Source: an uncultured Terriglobales bacterium (GTDB lineage Bacteria > Acidobacteriota > Terriglobia > Terriglobales > Acidobacteriaceae). From it: a stretch of 5,105 bases of DNA. The translations under genes were made by a program, and so were the position numbers. Under the pieces are notes generated by a model. That model was not told the DNA's origin. It did no database searches and saw only the letters and a list, made by a program, of their open reading frames with translations. Location: NCBI GenBank assembly GCA_955652845.1, contig CATPBY010000034.1, positions 1 through 5,105 of the forward strand, read 5' to 3'. Below, one piece after another: positions 1-5,105 of the stretch; position 1 is the stretch's first letter; the number at the start of each line of letters is the position of its first letter.

Positions 1-662
1 CCCCTGATGATGGCGCGCAAGACTTCAACCACCTGGGTCATTCCAGCTTGCTGAAACAGCCGGATGCCCGCAATCCCCGAAGCACCCGCCTCCATACAGG
101 ATTTCGCGTTCTCAAGCGACATGCCGCCCAGTGCCAGAACGGGGATTTTCTCCCGGCATGCTTTACTCAGCGCTTTTAAGCCAGCGGACGCTGCGAAGTT
201 ATTTTTTTCGAACACCGGGCCGAAGACTACAAAGTCCGCGCCTGCGGAAGCCGCATGTCGTACTTCCTCAGCAGAATGGCATGAAACACCAATCGTCGCG
301 GCCCTGACCAGTCCTGCCTGGCGCCAGACGGCCCGAACTTCTGAAGGGGAAAGATCATCGGAACGCAAATGAACACCGTCCGCACCGCAAGCAATGGCAA
401 CATCCGTTCGAGAATTGGTGAGCAGCCGGGTTCTTGGTCTCAGTTCTCCGCTTAGGGAGGAGAGATCCGCCGCCGGACGCAATGCTTCCGCAGCTTCCAA
501 GGCCAGCGTTTCGAATGCCCGGCCTGCCAATTCCTTTTCGCGCAGTTGAACGTAGTCCACACCCAAACGCGCCGCCTCGGCAAGTTTTTCGAAGAGGCGC
601 TGCCGCCGGGCAGGTTCGTCACCGGCAAATTGGGTTCGATCAGATATGTAATAGAGAAGCAA
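1..662 (-). CDS. thiE: Thiamine phosphate synthase / TenI family protein (3' end cut by window edge)
   Basis: ThiE joins HMP pyrophosphate to the thiazole phosphate to make thiamine phosphate in the cytoplasm; its TenI relatives isomerise the thiazole. Reading from TTG at 662 gives 220 codons with no stop before the edge; the family is usually about 210-220 residues, so only a few codons should be missing. The TIM-barrel signature runs in order: YYISDR (4-9), QLREK (39-43), ADGVHL (94-99), IGVSCHS (124-130), ADFVVFGPVFEK (142-153), LALGGM (176-181) and GASGIAGIRLF (193-203). TTG is the only in-frame start in the gap after the upstream gene; a weak GGCGGG lies 8 nt before it. The QLREK Arg and Lys that bind pyrophosphate in ThiE are kept, but the usual N-D pair reads NS (83-84), HxGQ reads HLRS (98-101), and the TxTK loop reads KNNF (153-156). 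The SCHS and FGPVFE pieces resemble TenI. Family membership is firm; ThiE versus TenI activity is open. Confidence 0.9.
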   Translation of the reverse strand, partial: MLLYYISDRTQFAGDEPARRQRLFEKLAEAARLGVDYVQLREKELAGRAFETLALEAAEALRPAADLSSLSGELRPRTRLLTNSRTDVAIACGADGVHLRSDDLSPSEVRAVWRQAGLVRAATIGVSCHSAEEVRHAASAGADFVVFGPVFEKNNFAASAGLKALSKACREKIPVLALGGMSLENAKSCMEAGASGIAGIRLFQQAGMTQVVEVLRAIIR

Positions 663-670
663 GAATCTGA

Positions 671-676
671 CCCGCC
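671..676 (-). promoter_or_regulatory. Weak ribosome-binding site for the ThiE/TenI gene
   Basis: On the minus strand this reads GGCGGG, 8 nt before the TTG start at 662. It is only a partial match to GGAGG. It is listed because the start choice depends on it: no ATG or GTG lies in the ThiE frame between the upstream stop and the first conserved motif. Confidence 0.35.
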
Positions 677-724
677 ATTCGCCGCTATCGGCATCTAGAA
701 AGTGCGGGACGGTTCGCCCATCAA

Positions 725-1603
725 CTACGGATTGGTCTTGGCGATCTCCGGCGCCGGCGCTGCCTCGTCCGCTCGCTTGGGCTGCTCCGCTCCCAGATGG
801 TGTTTGGTCAGGCCATCTCGAAGAAATTCGAACCCTTCCTCGGGAGAATCAACCATGCGGAAAAGGTCCAGGTCCGAAGCCGAAATGGTGCCCGCGTCTA
901 CCATGGTCTGAAAATTAATCACGCGGTTCCAATACTCACTGCCGTAGATTACCACCAGAATTTTCTTGGCCAGCTTTTGAGTTTGAGCCAGAGTGAGAAT
1001 CTCGAACAATTCATCCAGGGTTCCGAAGCCTCCGGGGAAGATCACCAGCGCCTTGGCCAGATAAGCGAACCAGAACTTGCGCATGAAAAAGTAATGAAAT
1101 TCAAAGTTCAGCGCAGGCGTGATGTAGGGATTGGGATTCTGTTCAAATGGCAGATTAATGTTCAGTCCAATGGTCTTGCCGCCCGCTTCGTGCGCGCCCA
1201 GGTTAGCGGCTTCCATAATGCCAGGACCGCCGCCCGTGGTGACCACAAATCTCCGCCTGCGCGCGGGAATCTGTATTGACCATCGGGTGAGCAAGTGCGC
1301 CAGGCGTCGCGCGTCCTCATAGTAGCGGGCCATCTCCACCTTGGCCGCCGCCTGCTTGCGGTGCGCGTCCAGATCTCCGCTGCCTTTCCGGTGCGCTTCG
1401 CCCAGGATTCCTTCGGCATCAGAACGGCTGTGGAAGCGTGCCGAGCCAAAAAACACCACGGTATCCTGAATCTGCTCGCGGCGAAAGCGAGAGAGCGGTT
1501 CACTGTACTCGGACAGAATACGCAGGATTCGCCCATCCGGGCTGCCAAGAAAGCGTTCATTCTGATACGCCAGAGGTGCAGGCTTGATTCGACTTTCGCT
1601 CAT
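725..1603 (-). CDS. LOG family (TIGR00730-like) Rossmann-fold protein, probable nucleotide phosphoribohydrolase
   Basis: This 292-residue protein belongs to the LOG family, formerly annotated as lysine decarboxylase-like. Characterised members hydrolyse the N-glycosidic bond of nucleoside 5'-monophosphates, releasing base and ribose 5-phosphate; some release cytokinins. Visible motifs are FFGSAR (51-56), the phosphate-binding GGGPGIMEAAN (124-134), FFMRK (172-176) with the Arg expected in the active site, and PGGFGTLDE (190-198) ending in the catalytic-type Glu198. These are all intact. It is longer than the roughly 190-residue short LOG enzymes, with an extra N-terminal segment (1-45), an insert rich in charged residues (57-117) and a disordered Ala/Pro tail (about 275-292). 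No signal peptide or membrane segment is seen, so it should be cytoplasmic. ATG at 1603 is preceded by AGAGAAG at 10 nt. It starts 76 nt after the small membrane protein gene and ends 62 nt before the thiamine gene. The exact substrate cannot be read from sequence; AMP/CMP-type nucleotide salvage is as likely as cytokinin production. Confidence 0.93.
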   Translation of the reverse strand: MSESRIKPAPLAYQNERFLGSPDGRILRILSEYSEPLSRFRREQIQDTVVFFGSARFHSRSDAEGILGEAHRKGSGDLDAHRKQAAAKVEMARYYEDARRLAHLLTRWSIQIPARRRRFVVTTGGGPGIMEAANLGAHEAGGKTIGLNINLPFEQNPNPYITPALNFEFHYFFMRKFWFAYLAKALVIFPGGFGTLDELFEILTLAQTQKLAKKILVVIYGSEYWNRVINFQTMVDAGTISASDLDLFRMVDSPEEGFEFLRDGLTKHHLGAEQPKRADEAAPAPEIAKTNP

Positions 1604-1613
1604 GATTGCTTAT

Positions 1614-1620
1614 CTTCTCT
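1614..1620 (-). promoter_or_regulatory. Ribosome-binding site for the LOG-family gene
   Basis: The minus strand reads AGAGAAG here, 10 nt before the ATG at 1603. It supports that start. The rest of the 76-nt gap (1604-1679) is AT-richer than its surroundings, but no clear -35/-10 pair or terminator hairpin stands out. Confidence 0.5.
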
Positions 1621-1679
1621 TTGGTTTTCAGTCACTCAAATCGGCCAGATGAGGAACAAATTGTGAGATGAAACCTGGT

Positions 1680-2120
1680 TCAGAACTGCTGGACCTCGTG
1701 GTAACGGACAGCCTCCCGGAAGCCAATCCAGATATCCAGCAGTCCCAGTCCGCTACACAGTCCGCGGATAAAACCATTGGACACGACTGTGCGCAGACCC
1801 GGCCATCGCAATAGCAGATAATTGTCAGTCCATTGCGGAGTCCACGGCACTACCAACAGCAAGACTCCCGCTCCCGCACATAAAAAGACGAAGAGCAACA
1901 CCAGCAGCCTATGGAGCCAAAGGTGCAGCCCGCTTGGCCGGTTCGGCCTGGCTGCTACGCGAGGCGGCAGCACCGTGGCAGAACCAACGCCTCTCTCGGC
2001 AGGCGATAGCTTGGTGGGCGCGGAGCTGGATGGAATCTCCTGGGTGGGAGTATCCGAATCAGGAGTCAAGTTGCGCTCCCGAAACTGGGGGGAGCGATTT
2101 TCCAGAAGATTCGAGCGCAC
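1680..2120 (-). CDS. Small membrane protein of unknown function, two hydrophobic segments
   Basis: I cannot assign a function. From GTG at 2120 the protein has 146 residues. Residues 1-60 are polar and rich in Ser, Thr, Pro and Arg, and look disordered. A basic stretch (LHLWLHR, 65-71) leads into a strong transmembrane segment at about 72-93 (runs LLVLLFVFL and GVLLLVVPW). A loop with aromatic residues (94-115) follows, then a weaker hydrophobic segment at about 117-134 (LCSGLGLLDIWIGF) and a short charged tail. Positive charges before the first segment suggest both ends face the cytoplasm. The C-terminal half resembles small conserved hypothetical proteins I associate with acidobacteria (recollection, not a search). 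It begins 35 nt after the TPR gene stop, so co-transcription is likely. The start is uncertain: GTG 2120 has no visible Shine-Dalgarno, while TTG at 2069 has GGGAG 6 nt upstream and would give 129 residues without affecting the membrane part. Confidence 0.75.
   Translation of the reverse strand: MRSNLLENRSPQFRERNLTPDSDTPTQEIPSSSAPTKLSPAERGVGSATVLPPRVAARPNRPSGLHLWLHRLLVLLFVFLCAGAGVLLLVVPWTPQWTDNYLLLRWPGLRTVVSNGFIRGLCSGLGLLDIWIGFREAVRYHEVQQF
2074..2096 (-). promoter_or_regulatory. Perfect 7-bp hairpin covering a possible ribosome-binding site
   Basis: On the minus strand CGCTCCC (2096-2090) pairs perfectly with GGGAGCG (2080-2074) across a 9-nt loop. The right arm holds the GGGAG that sits 6 nt before the alternative TTG start at 2069. 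If TTG is used, the hairpin would hide the ribosome-binding site; if GTG 2120 is used, it lies inside the coding region. The pairing is seen directly; any regulatory role is inference. Confidence 0.4.
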
Positions 2121-2155
2121 GTGCTGGGGTTTGAGAAAAGGCCCATCGCCACATT

Positions 2156-5105
2156 CTACGACTTCAGGGCCTTTATGCGCTCCCCGACATCGCGGTAGTC
2201 AATGTTGCTGCCGTACACCTCGGTGAAATGATGGAGAGCCTCAGGCCTGTTGCCCGCAGCTTCATAGGCTGATGCTAGCTCATAGTGCAGCGCGGTGCGG
2301 GTTTCCTCGTCGATGCCGGCCAGCTTGAGAGCTTTCTCATACCACCGGATGGCTGCCTCGGGTACTCCTTTATCCAGGAAACATTGCGCCAGCCAGGTGT
2401 AGGTCTGCATCAATTGTTGGAACGTGTGCCCGCGGTCAACCGCCTGGCATACTTTCTGCAGTTCGCCGATAGCTTCGTCGAGCAGGCCCATCTCGCGGAA
2501 AGCTACCCCAAGATTATAGTGAGTTTCGGGATCTTCGTCGGCGGTGGCCGTGTCCTCTTCCAATTCGTGCTTCAATTCCCCGAACATATCAGCCAGGTCT
2601 ATCCCAGCCCCCGCAGCTGGAATTGGAACATGAGGCGCTGCCTGGGTAGCCAGGGGTCGCATCTCTGTGGGCTGATAGGTGAAAGCCGGAGATGGCGCAG
2701 GGGACTCTAACGCCGGCGCTGCCGCCGCGGCAGCCGAAGCGGCAGGCGCTGCGAAGTGAGGCGACTGAGTGCTGGCCACCTTTCCTTTACTGGCCTTTTT
2801 AATCACCGATTGCGGTTTGGACTGAGGTGCCGGCTCGGGCTGGGGTTCCGGAGCATCGGGCAGGAAGCTATCACCCAGGGAGGCTTCCAGATCGGAGACA
2901 AACTCACCCAGTACTCCAACCGGAGAGACCGTGCTGGCTGCGGCATATTCTGGGGCAAGCGGGCGCGATGCAGGCTCGATTTCGGGAGTGCCTCGCCGGG
3001 GCAGATATTCATCGCCTGGCACGGAGTCGAAATGGGCCGCGAATTCTTGGCGCGCTTCGGAAGCAGCTGGAAGCGCCGCCGTTTCCTCGAGCGCAGCGGG
3101 TTCGATCTCCTCCACCGAGACTTCCTCGATCGCTTCATGGGCATCCGGCGCTTGAGCGCTGGCCGCGTCGATCTCCGCCTGCATTGCGGAAAGCATCGCA
3201 GACCCAGGCTTTAGACGCTCCAACTTGGCGAAAGCCATCTGCGCCTGTTCAACCATTGAATGCGTCAAATAGAACCGGATCTCTTCGACGGTTTCCTCGA
3301 TGGCGGCAGACTCTGCGGATGCCGTGGGCATGGTCGTCGCGGTTTGGACGGCAATTTCTTCGGGAAGCGAAACGGCCGACGGTTCCGCCGACAACTCGCC
3401 CTCCCACTCCTCGGAAATGTCGATCTCTTGCTCGCTGGCCGGGGCGGATTGAACCTCAAACTCTGCGGCTTCTGCCTTCGATTTGCCGCGCTGGCCGCTG
3501 GGCGAATGAAAAAATAATCCCGTCACTCCGGAGGCGGGTCTGGCTGCTGCGGGAGCCTTCTGATTTGAATCGGCAGCAGAGACCACTGGCTGCTTGTCCT
3601 GGAATTCGGGTATAGCTACTTTTTCGGTCTCGACTGCGCTGGCCGAATTACGCTCCTCATACTTGGTGGCCAACTCACCATAACGAGTGGCCTCCTCCGG
3701 GTATCCAGCATCGTGATACACGCCCTCCAGGGTGCGACAGCAAATCGCTGCCTCGGCAAATCGTCCCGCCCGCGTGTGTAATGCCGCGAGCCGCTGATTC
3801 AAACGCAAATCCTTGGGTGCCCTGGGCAGTGCCGATAGCAATGGCCCCAGAGCTTTGGCGGGCATGTTATAGGAGACGAAAAGCTCGGCATCCGTTAACG
3901 CTGCGCGGATGGCGAGAGCCGCCTCATCGGGGTAGCGCTGGTCGATGAACGGAGCGGTGGCTTCCAGCTCCTCCACCAGGACCGCTCCCTCTTCTGCCGT
4001 GATCAAGCGGGAACTGACTCCGCCTCCGAGGCGCGCCACAACCTGCTGATAATTGCGGGCATGCAACTGGTTCTGGGGCTCCAGCTGGGTCAGCTTCAAA
4101 TAGTATTCGCGGGCCTTTTCGAGCTCTCCAGAGTGCACATAAGCATGCGCCAGCAGTTCGTATACCTCGGTCGTATGAGTGCTGTCTCCCGCTTTTTGGA
4201 GCAACTGGAGCAGGGTTTCCAGCAGTGGAGCGTTTTCGCGCACATGCCCGATCATGGCATGCAGGCATTCCATTACGCTTGCCGATTCGGTCGCCAGCAA
4301 CCGGTCAGAATACTGCTGATAGACCAGGAGGAGATCCTCGAAACGTCCCGCCGCCATTAAAGCTTCGGCATAGCTGATAATCGCGCCCGTGTCATTGTGG
4401 ACAGTGAACAGTTTTCCCGCCAGCGTCCCTGCCTCTTCCAGGCGTCCGGCCTGCAGGTACGCCTGCATCAGCGCGTGCAGCCCGTCAGGATGGGTATCAA
4501 GATCGGCCACCTTTTCCAGGTTGGCAATTGCTCCCGCCATGTCGCCGGAGTCAAAGGCGTTTCGTCCCCGCAGTAGAAGCGCGTGGCTGTTGCCCGGATC
4601 GAGCGTAAGCATGCGCTGCAGAATTTCTTCAGCCGGGCCCAGTTGCCCCCTGGCTCGAAGACTGTCGGCTGCGGAAGCGAAAATCTGCCAGGCCTCCGTC
4701 TTTTTGTTGAGACGCAGATAAACCTCAGCCAGGCGAACTCGCATGGCGACGTTTTCCGGATCCATCTCCAAAGTCTTCTGGAAGATTCGGACTGCCTGTT
4801 CAAGCTCTCCAGCTCGCAGAAATTCTTCCGCCACCTGCAGATATTGCGCCCGGGCGTCATTGAACAAGCCCTGCTGAGTGTAGAGTTCAGCCAACCGCAG
4901 CACGCCTTCCAGAGTGGGCTTGAGCTTGGTCAGCTTCTTGTACATCGCGATAGCTTTGACGGTGAAGCCCTGGCTGGCGTATGCGTCGCCCACGCTTTTG
5001 AAGCATTCGATGGCTTTATCGTTTTGGCCAAGGCGCGCGTGCAGGTCTCCCACGGTGTTACTGACCGTGAGGTCCTTGGGGTCAGCCTTCAGGATCTTTT
5101 CGTAC
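2156..5105 (-). CDS. Long tetratricopeptide-repeat protein with Ala/Pro/Glu linker (5' end outside window)
   Basis: The frame is open from the right edge to TAG at 2156, about 983 codons. GTG at 5053 is an internal Val inside a TPR, so the real start lies beyond the window. Numbering here counts that Val as 1. Residues 1 to about 460 form a dense TPR array with the usual A/G-Y/F-A-P pattern, for example KAIAMYKKLTKLKP (33-46) and QAVRIFQKTLEMDP (86-99). Residues about 466-815 are a low-complexity linker rich in Ala, Pro, Glu and Ser, with an Ala run near 771-779. Three C-terminal TPR motifs follow at about 841-873, 880-912 and 919-950, opening with ETHYNLGVAFREMG (843-856). No membrane segment is seen in this part; it should be a cytoplasmic protein-binding scaffold, since TPRs bind peptides or partner proteins. 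The C-terminal entry sequence resembles large TPR proteins of myxobacteria and acidobacteria, some linked to polarity and type IV pilus control; this link is recollection and inference. The specific function is unknown. Confidence 0.92.
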   Translation of the reverse strand, partial: YEKILKADPKDLTVSNTVGDLHARLGQNDKAIECFKSVGDAYASQGFTVKAIAMYKKLTKLKPTLEGVLRLAELYTQQGLFNDARAQYLQVAEEFLRAGELEQAVRIFQKTLEMDPENVAMRVRLAEVYLRLNKKTEAWQIFASAADSLRARGQLGPAEEILQRMLTLDPGNSHALLLRGRNAFDSGDMAGAIANLEKVADLDTHPDGLHALMQAYLQAGRLEEAGTLAGKLFTVHNDTGAIISYAEALMAAGRFEDLLLVYQQYSDRLLATESASVMECLHAMIGHVRENAPLLETLLQLLQKAGDSTHTTEVYELLAHAYVHSGELEKAREYYLKLTQLEPQNQLHARNYQQVVARLGGGVSSRLITAEEGAVLVEELEATAPFIDQRYPDEAALAIRAALTDAELFVSYNMPAKALGPLLSALPRAPKDLRLNQRLAALHTRAGRFAEAAICCRTLEGVYHDAGYPEEATRYGELATKYEERNSASAVETEKVAIPEFQDKQPVVSAADSNQKAPAAARPASGVTGLFFHSPSGQRGKSKAEAAEFEVQSAPASEQEIDISEEWEGELSAEPSAVSLPEEIAVQTATTMPTASAESAAIEETVEEIRFYLTHSMVEQAQMAFAKLERLKPGSAMLSAMQAEIDAASAQAPDAHEAIEEVSVEEIEPAALEETAALPAASEARQEFAAHFDSVPGDEYLPRRGTPEIEPASRPLAPEYAAASTVSPVGVLGEFVSDLEASLGDSFLPDAPEPQPEPAPQSKPQSVIKKASKGKVASTQSPHFAAPAASAAAAAAPALESPAPSPAFTYQPTEMRPLATQAAPHVPIPAAGAGIDLADMFGELKHELEEDTATADEDPETHYNLGVAFREMGLLDEAIGELQKVCQAVDRGHTFQQLMQTYTWLAQCFLDKGVPEAAIRWYEKALKLAGIDEETRTALHYELASAYEAAGNRPEALHHFTEVYGSNIDYRDVGERIKALKS
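2609..3658 (-). other. Low-complexity Ala/Pro/Glu linker of the TPR protein
   Basis: This segment encodes residues about 466-815, between the N-terminal TPR array and the C-terminal TPRs. It is mostly acidic and Ala/Pro-rich and probably disordered, with a basic patch IKKASKGK (751-758) and an Ala-rich run (771-779). Three islands stand out from the low-complexity background: a helical-hairpin-like segment (586-628) and two short amphipathic motifs (715-726 and, just past the linker end, 820-831). The open antisense frames over this region are explained by the biased GC-rich codons and are not called as genes. Confidence 0.7.
4595..5056 (-). repeat. Tandem 53-54-residue double-TPR super-repeat (three units in window)
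   Basis: Three protein units of exactly 47 aligned residues follow one another, starting at residues 0, 53 and 107 of the TPR protein (bases 5056, 4897 and 4735) and each ending in KP or DP. Each holds two TPR motifs joined without the usual gap, for example ending KKLTKLKP, QKTLEMDP and QRMLTLDP. The partial YEKILKADP at the right edge is the end of a preceding unit, so the array continues outside the window. The units align without gaps in protein but are diverged in DNA. Confidence 0.7.

Noticed and set aside
436..449. CTGAGA on the minus strand near a thiamine gene, suggesting a TPP riboswitch
   Set aside because: It is inside the ThiE coding region, and the remaining TPP-riboswitch conserved elements are absent here and in the 62-nt gap upstream of the gene.
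681..692. Small inverted repeat GCCG/CGGC in the gap before the thiamine gene
   Set aside because: Only a 4-bp stem with a 4-nt loop and no U-tract; too weak for a terminator or regulatory structure.
452..694. Minus-strand ATG frame of 80 codons at the start of the thiamine gene
   Set aside because: Frame-shifted reading of the ThiE N-terminus; the conserved YYISDR and QLREK motifs are in the other frame, starting at TTG 662.
751..760. Palindrome GCGCCGGCGC
   Set aside because: It falls in Ala/Pro codons of the LOG tail, where GC-rich codons produce such palindromes by chance.
797..1666. Plus-strand open frames (160 and 123 codons) antisense to the LOG gene
   Set aside because: The minus strand carries intact LOG motifs over the same bases; the plus-strand translations show no recognisable motif.
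2059..2154. 31-codon minus-strand frame starting with ATG one base after the TPR stop
   Set aside because: It overlaps the N-terminus of the small membrane protein in another frame, has no good ribosome-binding site and no recognisable sequence. A coupled leader peptide is possible but unsupported.
2827..3615. Plus-strand open frame of 262 codons antisense to the TPR linker
   Set aside because: It lies wholly opposite biased Ala/Pro/Glu codons, is Arg/Pro-rich without domain signature, and the opposite strand has a clear protein. Typical shadow frame of GC-rich DNA.

Overview
All four genes lie on the minus strand and read from right to left. The coding style (moderately high GC by eye, Ala/Glu-rich proteins, GTG and TTG starts) and the look of the proteins suggest an acidobacterium, class Terriglobia (Koribacter or Sulfotelmatobacter type). 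That placement rests on my recognition of family style. No rRNA, tRNA or other taxonomic marker is present.

Layout in transcription order: (1) 5105 to 2156, the 3' part of a very long gene for a tetratricopeptide-repeat (TPR) protein. Its reading frame stays open to the right edge, so its true start is outside the window. It has an N-terminal TPR array, a roughly 350-residue Ala/Pro/Glu linker holding short structured-looking islands, and three C-terminal TPR motifs. (2) 2120 to 1680, a small protein with a disordered N-terminus and two hydrophobic segments. (3) 1603 to 725, a LOG-family (TIGR00730-like) Rossmann-fold protein with the PGGFGT motif. (4) 662 to the left edge, a thiamine-phosphate-synthase/TenI-family protein missing only its last codons.

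The gaps between genes are short (35, 76 and 62 nt) and none shows a convincing terminator, so the four could be co-transcribed. The genes do not form one obvious pathway: a TPR scaffold and a membrane protein, then a nucleotide-processing enzyme, then a thiamine enzyme. No riboswitch precedes the thiamine gene. No mobile element, CRISPR array, RNA gene or phage feature was seen, and no stretch over 300 bases lacks a gene.

I found no clearly new multi-gene system. The points most worth a second look are in the TPR protein: a 53-54-residue two-TPR super-repeat, a short acidic-hydrophobic motif occurring twice 105 residues apart, an isolated helical-hairpin island in the linker, and an overall layout resembling polarity-type TPR scaffolds. 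Two others are the ThiE/TenI ambiguity and a hairpin covering a possible ribosome-binding site at the start of the small membrane protein.
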